Source: Ignelater luminosus
Taxonomy: Eukaryota > Arthropoda > Insecta > Coleoptera > Elateridae
NCBI GenBank assembly: GCA_011009095.1
Contig: VTPC01090916.1
Location: 62,001-126,000 of the forward strand
Direction of reading: 5' to 3'
Length of the DNA stretch: 64,000 nucleotides
Below, in pieces: positions 48,735 to 61,530 of the stretch. Each line of letters opens with the position of its first letter. The first letter of the stretch is position 1. The position numbers and the translations under genes were made by a program. The notes beneath the pieces were generated by a model. It did no database searches and was not told where the DNA came from. It was given only the letters and a program-made list of their open reading frames with translations.

Positions 48735-50870
48735 TTTCCAATAAGGCGTAGCCCAACCGTACTCACATTTAGTTCTGTTAAGAAGGAGGGTGAAGGCCGC
48801 TCAGCTGGCCCGTGTAATGGCAGAACCTGAACCGTAATGATAGTTCTTCTCGGGAGGTTAATGGAAGGCAAAACAAAACCAGGGACCACTCGGACCGTAG
48901 TGATAACTCTGTTAAAAAGATCAATGGAGAGTGAAGATTGATTAGGGGGCAGTGCGAGGGCGGAGCCCGAGCTATAGTGACATTTAGCTCTCTTAAAAAG
49001 TTTAATGAAAGACAAAGCACGGCTAGGGGCCACCGAAGGTGGCCTGTCGGAGGGCATAATTCGAGCGGTACACATGTAGCTCTCTTAAAAAGGTTGATGC
49101 AGAGCAAGGACCGACCAAGGTTAGTCCGAGCCATAATGACATTTAGCTCTTTCAAGGAGATCAATGGAAGGGCGGAGCTTCGGACAGACCACCTTCGGTT
49201 ACCGTTGACCGGGACTTCTTCAGAAGGTTAATGGAAGGCAAAGCGGGGTCAAGGTTGATGCAGAGCGAAGACCGACCAAAGAATCAATGGAAGGGCGGAG
49301 CTCGAAATATAGTGACATTCAGTTTTCTTAAGGAGGTTAATGGAAGGTGAAGGTGGCCTGTGCAACGGCATAACTCAGCGGTAAATCTTTAGCTCCCTTA
49401 AGAAGGTTGATGCACAGCGAAGACCGACCAAGGTTGGTCTGAGCTTCAGTGACATTTAACTTTCTTAAGAAGGTTAATGAGAGGTGATTTCCGGCTAGGG
49501 GCTATCGAAGGTGGCCTGTGCGAGAGCATGACTCAGCGGTAAATTTTTAACTCCCTTAAGCAGGATGATGCAGAGCAAAGACCGACCAAGGCTGGTCTGA
49601 GCCATAGTGACATTTAGCTTTCTTAAGAAGGTTAAAGGAAGACGAAGTGTGGTCAGTGATCACCGTAGGTGGCCTGTGCGAAGGCGTAATCCGAGCGGTA
49701 AACATTTACGTAGCTATCTTAAGAAGTTTGATGGAGAACAAACACCTGCCAAGGTTAGGCCGAGTCATAATGACATTTAGCTTTCTCAAGAAGATTAATG
49801 GAAGGGCGGAGCACGAGCTATAGTGACATTTAGGTTTCTTAAGAAGATTGATGGAAAACGAGTCCCGGTCAACGGTAACCGAAGGTGGTCTGTCCGAAGG
49901 CATAACTCGAGCGGTGAACATTTAGTTTTCTTAAGAAGATTGATGGAGAGCAAGGACCTGCCAAGGTTAGGCCGAGTCATAATGACATTTAGCTCTCTCA
50001 AGAAGATCAATTGAAGGGCGGAGCACGAGCTATAGTGACATTTAGGTTTCTTAAGAAGATTGATGGAAAACGAGTCCCGGTCAACGGTAANNNNNNNNNN
50101 TCGAAGGTGGTTTGTCCGAAGGCATAACTCGAGCGGTGAACATTTAGTTCTCTCAAGAAGATTGATGGAGAGCAAGGACCTGCCAAGGTTAGTCCGAGTC
50201 ATAATGACATTTAACTGTCTCAAGAAGATCAATGAAAGGCGAAACCTGACCAGGGGTCGCCAAAAGTGGCCCGTGCGAGGTCGTTGTTTAACCATTACGA
50301 CACTTAGCTTTCTTAAGCAGGTTAATACGTTGTACCTCATTTAAGAAAGATATTAGAAGACGAATCCTCACGTTGTAAGAAGGTTTTAATAGTGTAATGT
50401 AACATGTGTTCGAAGGTTGAAGACCGAATATTGTATATCGCAGGACTGTCACAGTCCTAAATTCAATTTGATAGTGTCGTTCCACATATTACGCTTGTTC
50501 TTCTACAGTATGTTCGATCTGAATACAGCATGACCTTTCAGTTTGATACTGTATTTATTTTCGGGGAAGGTTAATTGAGAGCAGAACCTAACCGTGTGCC
50601 ACCGCAGGTGGCCCCAACTTAAGCCGTGATCTGATTGTGTTTCCATTTTGTATTACCATACTTTGGGAACGGCTGATTCTTTTGAATTGGGACTTGGATT
50701 GAGAAGAGTCGTGGAGGAATGACTTTCAGACGATGCGGTCCGTATCTCAAGAACGACTGGTCCTGTCTGAGGGAGATCGCCCTCTGCCGTCATTGTATTT
50801 AACTCTGTCAGGAATATTAATAAAAGGCAAAGCCCTTTAACTGTCTGAGGGTCACTTTTTGAGGTTATAT
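48735..50870 (+). repeat. Satellite array 3 (212-bp higher-order unit)
   Basis: The subunits contain TTCTTAAGAAGGTTAATGGA followed by AGGCGAAGC-like or GGGCGGAGC-like words and end in TGACATTTAGC. In the cleanest part, GGGCGGAGCACGAGC at 49804 and 50016 and GTCAACGGTAA at 49868 and 50080 show a 212-bp unit made of three subunits of roughly 66, 54 and 92 bp. The 92-bp subunit contains GAAGGTGGTCTGTCCGAAGG, which corresponds to AAGGTGGTCTGTTGAAAGG on the minus strand of array 1. A frayed right end (50560-50870) still carries GGAAGGTTAATTGAGAGC and AGGCAAAGCCC. Long open frames on both strands are repeat read-through. Confidence 0.92.
50091..50100. other. Assembly gap of 10 N
   Basis: Ten Ns sit inside array 3. 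Removing them joins GTCAACGGTAA directly to TCGAAGGTGG, matching the uninterrupted copy 212 bp earlier (GTCAACGGTAACCGAAGGTGG). Confidence 0.98.
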
Positions 50871-53800
50871 TTCTATCTGCGTGTTAAAAGGAAACGAGAT
50901 AAATGAAAATAATATGTTGCGTATATAATATTAATTGCTATTGTTTCCTGACATCTTGAACTTCTAACGCAAGAATACTATACTGTAGCTTCTACTTGGT
51001 TTCTTAGGAAACATAGGTGTTAATGATGGTCACCATGGGAGCTGCAAAGCTTCCGCGGACTTCCATGGCGGCTTTATCAAAGTTTGGTTTTCTTCCATTT
51101 CATTTTACTATTTCTAATATGATCGGTCATTTTCTTTGTTGTAATATAATCTGAATTTGTCTGAAGGGTGGGATTATTAATTTTTCTAGAGGCTTTTCTT
51201 AGTGAATATAGTCTTGATTTGCTGCTAATTTCTTGACGTACGTTTCATTTTTAATTTAATCAGTGGTTTTTTGCTGTTGTAGTTTTCGTCTGTTTCCACT
51301 TTTTTTTGGCTGCTACTTCTTTTAACTTCGAACAGATAACTGTTTTTGTCTTTTTTTTTCTTTCGAAACTGCTTTTTGGTGATGCCTTGAATCTTTTGAG
51401 AAATACTGTTTTAATTCTTGAATCATTTGGAAAAGACATCTCCATGGAAAGAAACCAGGTATTGATAAATTTGGCGATTTTGGTAGCTCATTTGTGTCTT
51501 CATATTTTGATGTCAATTTTTTAAGAAGCATTTTCATTAAATGATGACTGACTGGTCTCGATGTGTCGCTCTATTGTGTTGGAACCAAACTGTGTCTTAT
51601 CCCAGTCGTTGCAATTCCAACGCCAAAAGAATTTGTAACATGCGCATATAACGTCAATCTGTCATACTAGTCGCTGAACCCGGCACAGATAAGTTTTTCA
51701 AACTGACACTGCCTTTGACATTAGACCCGCTCTCATGATTGTCTACATGGTTGTTCTAATAGAATATTTAATTGTAACACGATAATTAGTTTCATTGAAA
51801 GATTTATTACACATTAGCGACTACATATTTCAATATTTATAAAAAGCTCTTTATCATTCGTTTGCTTCAGCAGACAACCTGTTTTGGTCACTTATCAAAA
51901 CAACCTAACAGTTTGGTCCTGTCTGCTTTTGTGACGCTTAGAATTCTGCTAATAAAAACAAAATTTTGATTTCTCATCGTAATGAAACTTAAATATTTCC
52001 ATTTAAATAGTTTCAGAAACAAATGGAATGTCAGCTTTAATTTGACGAAAGTATAGCTATGAGCTGCTGCTCTTTTAGAAGTGTAACATTTCAGATATTT
52101 TCTCATTGTTTTAATGGAATAAAAATCTCAAACACTTCAAGGAATTAATAGAAACTGCAGTAGATCCGATTCACCCTTTTAATCAGCGTGATGACTCACT
52201 TGCAAATAGCATTGATCGATACTGTGTACCGATGGGATTAAAATGATTAAATAAAACTGCAATTACACTGTAGCTTGTTGATCTTCAGCAGTAATTAATT
52301 ATTCTCCATCAAAACATCAAATACGACTACCTAATTCGAACGAAAAATAAAAAACCGCTCGACTTATCCTCTTTAACAATCGTAAAACAACTTTCTAGGT
52401 TAAGTAAAAAAGTCTCCATAAATTACTGAAAAAAGAACTTGTTAAGATTTATTTTTAGTTAGTGTTTCAAGTATATTTACTCGCTCACAAAGTAATTTAG
52501 GTGTATTTTTATACACTTGAATTCTAAATGATCTAAATTTGTTTGCTATCACAATTAACCGGCAAAAACTAGCGTGTCATTCTCCACATTGAATATGTAC
52601 CGCTGCTGAGCCAAATTTAGTTTGTGTGTGTGGCCTAAAATTACGGTTCATTTCTTTTACTGTTAGAATTATTATTATAATTCTTGCCCGAGGTTATAAC
52701 TTCTTTATTATAACAAACACGTTGTTGTTAACTCACACATCTATCAAAGATAATTTTAGGTTTTTGTTTCAAGATTTACTGTTAACTACATCATAAGAAT
52801 ATGTAATATTATTAGTATGCACACCCTAGGGATGTATACTTTCGTTAGATTACATAATAGCAACTTCAAGGTCTCTTTTTGTACATGTCTCGGATTAAAG
52901 ACCTATGTGGATAATTATGAAACGCAATAAAGTGAAGCATGGCCTTTCTTCACCTTAGAAGTAATTTAAGACCGTCGTAAAAGTTGTAGATTACAGAAAA
53001 CTAAGTTGGTGCAATGGACGGAAGCGGGCGTAAGTGACGTGTAACGTCGTCTGCGTCGGCACAAGTCGCAACACTTCCGCTCGAGCTTAATTTAGGACCT
53101 CACCTTTACCGCTTTTGTCTTTACACTTAAAACATTCCTTGGCAATTTACTCCCCTAAATTGCAGAATAAACTGAATTCATACAGCTCAAATTTAAATAT
53201 CAATTTAAGCGGAACAGGGAGAAATCGCCCTTCGCCTTAAGGTCGTTCTTCGCTCGCGTCACAAGGCGCCAGATGGGTTACCTTCGTCCAGGTGCTTGAG
53301 ATAAATGTTTTACAGCTAACGCTTGCGCCACCACCGTGATATTGATTTGCCCCAAAAATACACACTTCTCTTACCAAACAAAACCATGCAGTTGGCATGT
53401 TTATGCCCATTATAAAATACCAAAGAACGCTATATGGCAGAGAGAGCATTGAGTAAGTAGAATCTGTTGTTTTAGGAGACATTATTTTCAGCACATAGCT
53501 TTTCATCCCTGCAATTCCCCCGAATTTATTGGATGTGAAATGGTCTATATAACGTCGATAATGCTCGAATATATTTTATCTGTACCTTCAAGACCCTTAC
53601 TTAAACTAGAGTAGGTACAAGCCATTTATCACACGAATGGACTAGATAAATTTCAGAAATTATTTTATTTCCCGGGAAAATTACCGCTTGCAATGAATCT
53701 TCGTTTCTTTGCAAAAGAAAAAAAAACGTTTCCCTCTCGTATAAATCGATAATGGTGGACACACTACGCAAAGTTTTTCTTGTGCAAACGTATAAACATA

Positions 53801-54879
53801 AAGCAGCTTCCTTTACACCCTAAAATTGAGATAATTTTGTTAAGACTTCGTCTTAAATTTTGACCTTAAAAGCATCGGAAGTCATCCCGGGTACAATAAT
53901 TACACAAAGGAACGTGGGGCTAACTCCTGACATATATTAAGTGCATAAAGGCAACCCCTAGTCCGCAACTTATCATTACATTCACCTCCGCTATTTACAC
54001 ACTGTTATTAATTTGGGTTGCAAACTTGTAATTTCAAACCACACACATTTGCGGTTACTTTGCATGCAGTACGCTGCGTCAGGACTTCTGAACTATGGAA
54101 GTTTATCGGCGGTTTGCACCGATTCGAACTGCTCATTGTTCCCAGATCTACCTTATGCATCTCTGATGTTACTTCAGGAACATATAATTAGTGCGACACT
54201 ATGTGCTATGGATGTAAATTAAGGGGGAATAGTTTCACTTTACTAATTCTGTTGCTCATCATAACTCTAGATTTTTGTTATCTCTTTCCTTTAATCATGA
54301 GAAAATAAAGGTTGGATCTTAAAATAAAACTGTAATTGAAGTTGATAAGTTAAGCTAAAAATTGTTACATTATACACTTTATGAGCAAATTTCGCTGTGT
54401 GGTTAACGTTCATTAAATTTTATAGGGCAAATAAGTGCATATTCCTCATTTTAGTACATAATTCACGAAGTTATCTTCTAAGCAACTTTCCAGTAATGGT
54501 TTTGTGTTGATAAGGTTAAAAAGGACCACAGCTTAACCTTTTTATTGATTCTAATAGCGTCTTCTGAAGGCTTTAATGTAATTATGGGTATCGATTTGTG
54601 GGCTAGGAAAGTTGGTTGGGTAAATATAAAAATAAAAAGAGTCGATCTCGAAATTTTCCTAAATCCTAACAAAAATGAGCAAATGCCTACTGAATATAAT
54701 TTTATTTCAAAAATAACTAGACTAGAAAGGTTTCATTAAATTGGTTAGATCGATGATAGAGTTTTGCGAACCTAAACGAATATTGCCGAAGTATTCATCC
54801 AAAGTGCTCCGGTTTTGTTTTAAATGTCTAAATCTAAAGATTCTATGTTTCTAATGGCATGACGTAATGTGTAATTTTG
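50871..54879. other. AT-rich intron, nothing recognised
   Basis: No gene, RNA or element was identified. A CpG-dense stretch at about 53010-53100 contains GGAAGCGGG and, inverted, CTTCCGCTCG. It is unexplained. Confidence 0.5.
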
Positions 54880-55440
54880 AACTAATAGTCTGTTGGTTAT
54901 TTAGTGTCTTTGGGTGTTTCTAGTAGATTTCCAGCGTTTTTCGTGGGATACCTTAGCGTTTTTCTCAGACTTTCCAGATATTTAATAAAATGATGACTGG
55001 TCGTGACAATTTATTTATTATTCACTCTTGTTTTTTTCTCAATTCATCAGGGCTACAATTTGAAGTGCAAAAACATATTAGAATCTTTGTGTATATGACA
55101 CAATTACACAACATAAAATAATTAGTGAACACTGAGCGTCTAGAATTACGTAAACTATGTAAATTTACGGAAACCCATATGCGATTTGTAACTTTACAAT
55201 TTTGTAAATTCTAAACTTAGTTTTTGTGTAATCAGCGTAGTGTTACGAATTATGTCTGCATTTCGAGCTAATTATCAGCTGATTATTTACTGTCCTCGAG
55301 TGTTTAGAGTAAATTCCCAGCATTTTTCCCAGAATATTCAAACATTTAATGAAAACTCATATCTGTAACAATTTGCAGCATCACAAGTTGGTAAATTCTA
55401 AACTTGGTTGTTGTACGATCAGGGTAGCGCCACGGATTGT
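54880..55440 (+). repeat. Degenerate ~190/380-bp tandem repeat
   Basis: TGTAAATTCTAAACTTAGTT (about 55203) and GGTAAATTCTAAACTTGGTT (about 55391) lie about 188 bp apart. GATTTCCAGCGTTTTTC (about 54929) and AATTCCCAGCATTTTTC (about 55313) lie about 384 bp apart, both followed by a TTTAATAAAATGA-like or TTTAATGAAAACT phrase and ACAATTT. The copies are well eroded. Confidence 0.5.
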
Positions 55441-58400
55441 TTAAAGCACAACCGGTGCAAGAACGTGCAGTGGGCAATAAGACAACTAAAACGAGAATTA
55501 AACACACCACGTACCACCTTGTTTACCTCGGGCGCTAAATATCCTAAGGCAGCAGATGTTTGAAATATGAAAGCCAAAATGTTATTGGGCAAGACATTAG
55601 AAAAGATTCGTGTCTAGATCAGAGCTTTTATGACTTTTTTGTGTATTTCAGTGTAAAATATTTTTATTCATTCATTGATTCATGTTTGTGGTAGCAGAAA
55701 TGGGCAGCCTTTTCAGAAGTAATTGAATCAAACAAACGAGACCAATTATTATGGCTGGTATGGAACGTGTTGAAGCTAAACTTGATCCAGTGAGCGTCAC
55801 TGGCGTCAGTCTTGACAATGTACACACTGTTGCTACTTTATAAATGTCTTGTTTTGGAGTGGCAGGATCTTAGAACCAAACTGGATACTCAGTACTAAAC
55901 AATTTGAACTAAAGGAACTTTACATAATTGTAATCATAACTCCTAACTTACTTGCCTTCTGAGATAACTCTTGCATCTTGTTTACGTGAACAACTTGATC
56001 ATTTACAATCCCACTTGTATCAGAGGTTTTAGACGAACAATAGCTGTGCATGTACTTCTCAGAATTATGGAGAAAATAAACTTTGAAAAGCAGCAAAAGA
56101 ATTTGCATTGCAGAAAAAGCCACCCGTTTTGGACTTTCAAGCAAGCATAGTCAGTTCCATTATATCAGAAACGCTCAAAAGGTGTAAACTGTGTCGTAAA
56201 AGATTTTGTACATCCTCATTAAAGTGAGGTTGACGTTTTCAAAGGGCTCGTAGAAGTTTTATCCAGAAGCTTGGGTGAAGAACGCATCTGGAATTAAGAG
56301 AACAAACCTTTCATGAGCTATTCATGCCTCCAGCATTCATGGTCACCAAGGAATTTGTTTGAGCAAACGTCCGGGGCCTTATTTGTATTTTTTTACGTGG
56401 AATTTTGTTTTCAACTACTGGGAAACCAATTTTATTCAATTTGTAACAACGCTCTGCAGGATACTTGTGTTTTTCAAAAACATTTTTTAAGAAGTTGAAA
56501 ACCTTATTTACCTTCTCTTGATTAACGCCTCTAACTCTTCAGTAAGACGTTCCAGTAAGCTTGATCATCATCGTAAGTATTCTGCCTATGCAGATCCTGT
56601 GCGTTCTCTCCACTTTTTTTATCCTGAGCCAATCTCTTCATTTCACTATAACTCTGTTCACTCTTCACATTGTCACCATTCTTATCTGCTATCTCTTCCC
56701 CCTACACTCCCTTCCTACACATCTCTCATCAAACAATCCTTTACTAAAACATGTCCTAACCAATTTCTTTTCCTTATATTGTTTCCAAAATTGATCTTTT
56801 CTCTCCAATTCTTCTCAGCACTTACGGATTGATAAAAAAGGAAGCTGTGTTTTGAAAATTTATCTCTAGAAATTTAGAAAACTCCAAAAACCAGTTTGTT
56901 TCTGGGATAAAGCAACGTGATGCGCAATCTGAAAGTAGTCAGTGCCGAGCAGCATAGCATTTAGAAGTAATTCGACTGCTTTCCGCTGGGTTAAAACACC
57001 TAAACACCCGACGTTCTTCAGTGTGTTGAAATAAGATAGCTGGAGGTGGGTAAGAAACTTTAAAAGTGAAATCATTGACTAGGTTTTGAGTATTCAAGAA
57101 AAAATGGCATTTTCTAATGTGGAGAGTTGATAAGTAGACTGTGGTGTTTTATGATGGGCTTTATTCCGTATTATACCACAAGAATCTTCGACTGTGTAAC
57201 ATCTTCTCTTCAAAGACAGAAGCAGTCCAACCAAAGCATCTCTTGATACATAGAGAAGTGGTGAATGAGATTATAGGTTATAGAAATGATAGTAGCTGTC
57301 CTAAACAGCAAGCATTAAACTGTGGATGTATGAAGAAGGATCACTTGGGCCTTGTTTGTATTTTGTTTTATCTTTAATTGCCGGAGTTTAGAAAGGAAGT
57401 TATAAAGCCATCACAGGTGATCTGTTGTCACTTGCAGTTTGTTTTAACTTTCCAACAGATTGAACAGAAGTGATAAATAAAAAAATCAATAAAATAATGC
57501 AAAAATAACCATTGCTTTAGGTTTTTTGAGATTATTATTGCAGTACGACCGCTATACCTTGAGATACGAGCACAATACATGGTTAATGACTTCACAGAAG
57601 GCAGAAATGCAATGAAAATTACTCACAGACTTACGTTTAGTCTTTAAACTCCTGGTATAAGTTATTTTTTGACACATTCAACATTGCTAGGTCTTCAGAA
57701 TTTTGTCGCTCATAAATCTCGATTGAATATCAATTCGGAATATCGCCACTTACTCTCTCCCATCTGAGTAATTAACTTGCAGATATCTGAAATGTGCGAG
57801 ATTAGCTTTAGTAGAACTTTTAAATTTTATGATAAAGATAGTCGTTCTAGGACTAGGCAAATAATATGAATAGCAGTATCTGGATAGCTCGATTTTAATC
57901 GTAAGCCAGAGGCGGCACAACTAAATTTATTATTATTTAATAATTAATTTGACTGTCGTTTGATTCCAAATCAAGCTTCAGCCTTTCTCTTCTCCGTGAA
58001 TTAGGTATGGTGTTAATGAGGTTTTTATAAATCTACGAATGTGATCAAAAATATAGGGAATTAATTTGAGATAGGACCTTATCTTCTTCAAGCTTAGTGT
58101 CAAACGGTTGGTGGTTTTTAGTTGCATCCTAATTTACATAAAATGTCAGAAAATCAAAAACGTTTTTTGGTTTTCCTGACTAACGGTGTAAATAAGAGTC
58201 GATTGTTGTTTTTACTTTGTGAAACCGTCTTTATCTCGAAATGTGGTTTTCGTGTTGTTTGCCTTTATTGCTCACTTTTCCTCTACCAATAATAAATACC
58301 CTAAAATACTCAATTTCTAACTGTTGGATTTTATAACCGAGACATTTAAAGTCATAATTTTAAATCACCAGAGTTTTTAGGATCTAAACAGAAAAGGGGA

Positions 58401-61400
58401 AAACACAAGGCGAGCCGTGTATATATTATAAATTGTGAAAGTTTACCGTAAAAGAAAACAACGTGCGTTCGTCGGGAAAGGTGTGCGACAATTAATAAAA
58501 TGGAAAGGTTTTCCTATTCTAGTGCTAATTCAAATACTCGACATTGTTTATTTGGCGTAGAAGGGAGCAACGTTTTCGGGGAAAACAAATATACAATGCG
58601 AAAGGAAATAATCACGAATTTCAATTCACTGCGTAAATAACTTTCGCGTTCACTCCCACGCAGTTCTCGATTGAATGAGTTTCGCATTATTGCTAATTCA
58701 ATTCTGGTTAAAACTTGGCGTTGATATTTTACCCCATTTTAAACAGAAGCTCACCACTGTTATCTGGGACGTGACAAATAACTGCAAGCATTACTCTCTT
58801 CCTTGTCTCTCATCTTCACTTGCTGCTGTCTCGTTAATTTTTCAATCGTTATCTACAGTGTCTGCCGCATGCAGAGTAGATCAAAAGTAATGAATAGAAT
58901 ACGATTTCGTAAGGCTTCTGATGAAAGGATTTTAGTCTTTGTTGCTGATGACGTCTGCGTTTCGAGTTTTCTTTAAGGTGCGCTTCTCGAGCCCGCCAAA
59001 CAAAAAACCCTTTTTGCTTAAACGCTTCATCGTCTTCTTTTGTATTTACATCCGCCCAGATAGCAATTAAATATCACTTACGACAAGCAAGAACTCTTTT
59101 TTGTCACCTCCTGGTGATAAACCCCGACGATGATATCGCTTCGTGGGTAATATTAGGTTAGATAATTGGTGAACTGAACCACAAATCCCATCAAAAGCGT
59201 TGGCGTAAGGGGAAAACTCTTTGCACTTTCAATTTATACCGCGATTTAATCATGTATGTTGACCGAATAATTATCTGATCGAAATTGTTTCGATGTAAAA
59301 CCAGTCATGCAAGTATTGGCACGAATTTCGTGAAAATACGCAGCTAGGCGATGTAGATAAATTTACATCGTTAGGTAGGATTCAACCCCAAAATAAATGA
59401 GATCAGCAAAACCCTATTAGTTCCATTCGTTAGGTCATGCTATTTAACATTTACTGACTATCTATGGCTAGGAGTCGTTTGGGAAGAATTTCTACATAAA
59501 AAGACTTATGACCGGTTTTAGCTTTAACCTTTCAGTGTTGATTTTAGACCTTTTTTGTTTTCGTGATATATTTAGAACTTGAGGGCGTAGTTTAATAATT
59601 TCTTCACTTGAAATAAATTCTCACTGTAGTCTGTAATATTATTGAAGAATTATAATGTTTAGATTATAAAAACCAAGAAAAGAAATAAGTGTAATATTAA
59701 TAAATAAAGCTTTGATGTCCTATTTTTGTTGTGCATTAGGGGTGCATATGTTAATTTGCATACATTTAAGCATCCGTTTCCGTTGCCGACAGACGCTTAA
59801 AAGGGGCAAAGAGGGGGTTATGTATAGTAGTAGCTTTTACTAAGCTTTCTAGGTCTATGTTTCCCGTTTCTTTGGTATTCCTCTCTACTATATGTCTTAT
59901 GCCTTTTTATCATCGCCCTTTCTGTCTTTTGAGCAGCGTAAAGTCAATGCTCAAAGCGGCAGCATCGTTTTAAAGGAATAATATTTTCCTTTTCCGCGCT
60001 TGGCATCACAGTAGACGCGGCAGGAAACAGCTTCAGCTTTGCTCCACTGACTTGATAAAATATTTTAATCAGCGTCTTCATATTTTAGAGTTTTATTCGT
60101 TGATAACGTCGGGGCTTTATGAGTTGAAGTAAAGCTCTTTCCGTTTTTGTGGCCGGCGATAAGAAAATGCAAAGTATTTTAGCTGGTGCGCTTATATTTA
60201 TTAAGTCGGGAACAAGGAAACTTCCTGTGCTTGATTACGACCATTTACGTCCCCCACCCGACGACAACAACAACAACAACAACAAACTATATTGAACGGT
60301 GGTGTGTCGGTAGAGAAACCAAACTGCTGACATTCGAGTAATTTCAGTTTAGATGAGCTCAATTATAAGTTATTTGAAGTTGAAGAGAATGGAGCAACGC
60401 TGTCGTAGAACAATGAGTGAATTAAGAAGTTGGCTCGCGTCTTCTGAAATGCGTCTGTCCGTCCGAAGCGATGCGACTGTAATGGTACAGATAAATTGAA
60501 GACGACACATAATGAGTTCTTCGCACATTTATCATCCAATGAAACTCCATCAACGCTGACGTTGCCGGAAAAGCGCCATTACTGAACGTGTCTCGTCCAT
60601 TGTCAGTCGAGTTGAGTGCTTCATAGTGTGAACCGATACTTTATTTACTAACGTTTGATTGCACTTTTTTGAATGTCCCCAGATACCCACCACTACACTT
60701 GAAAAACAACCCAATTAAAAGACATTTTCTTCTAGAATTCTACCTTTGATAGACACGGAATTAATTACACAGAACCTAATTTCTAAATTGAATTTTCAAT
60801 AACAAATAAAATCGCATCAGTAACATTATTATTATTTGTGTTTGAATGTTCCTGAAGCGAAGTACCGACGAAAACATCTCGCTGCTTGTATGTACTTCTT
60901 GCTCTGGTGGGCTCGAGCTAAAGCAAAAACAAACATCCTTTGTACCGTAGTTTTTAATACATGTAATGCACCTGTATACAAAAGCACCGAGATGTAAACT
61001 GCATCCTGCTTAGTGGGTGGAAGATATAATATTGAAAACGTCTGTGTATACAGAAAAAAGAGTTGCTGTGATATCATCGACTTTTCTTTTTCATAAACAA
61101 AACTTCCCCGCTACTATATGACGTTATTATTTGAAATTCTGTTTTTCCATTCGTTTAATACGAAAAAAGGACGAGTTAATTAGCAATATGGAAATTCTAT
61201 TCGTTTTTTTTCTTTTCCTCACTTGTTATGTTTTAGTCAAAGGTAAAAGATATTTTTGTTGGAAAATTAATGCGATCGACTGGATTTTGCACAATCAGAA
61301 CTGAAATTTAAACTTAACTGAAATTTAAAAAGAAACCTTCATTGTAAATAAATGTAAAACATACCATATTAATTTAGCCTTTAAATAAGTTTCTAAAACG

Positions 61401-61436
61401 TTAATATCAGTCTAGACATTCAGTATTAAGGATCGC
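55441..61436. other. AT-rich intron, nothing recognised
   Basis: Short open frames only. 56560-56830 is pyrimidine-rich on the plus strand and open in two frames, but low in complexity. The CAA microsatellite at 60265 is the only clear simple repeat. I see no gene signature. Confidence 0.5.
60265..60285. repeat. (CAA)7 microsatellite
   Basis: Seven uninterrupted CAA triplets, seen directly. Confidence 0.95.
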
Positions 61437-61530
61437 ATCGATTGTCGAAGTTAAGTCGAGTTGAGCGCGGTCACTATTTGGATGAGTGACCGCTTAGTAG
61501 GCATAAAACCCACCGCTAGTTCGCTTGAAG
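61437..61530 (+). pseudogene. 5S rRNA-like fragment (5S pseudogene or 5S-derived SINE)
   Basis: The stretch contains GAAGTTAAG (61447) and then GCGCGGTCACTATTTGGATG followed by AGTGACCGC, ending at 61493. These line up in order and spacing with the internal control region of animal 5S rRNA: box A (GAAGTTAAGC), then a GGTCAGTACTTGGATGGGTG-like intermediate element and box C (GTGACCGC). The GGGAA-CACCG part that follows in 5S RNA is degraded here to a GCTTAGTAGGCATAAAACCC-like sequence. The 5' third of 5S RNA is not recognisable. It is therefore not a functional 5S gene, but it is likely derived from one, either as a lone retrocopy or as the head of a SINE3-type element. Confidence 0.65.

Noticed and set aside
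48686..50344. Overlapping 95-181-codon frames on both strands in array 3
   Set aside because: Same satellite read-through; one of them even runs across the N gap. No start context, domain or single-strand bias.
56518..56832. 104-codon plus frame and the overlapping 77-codon frame
   Set aside because: The region is a pyrimidine-rich low-complexity stretch, open in two frames at once, without a recognisable domain.
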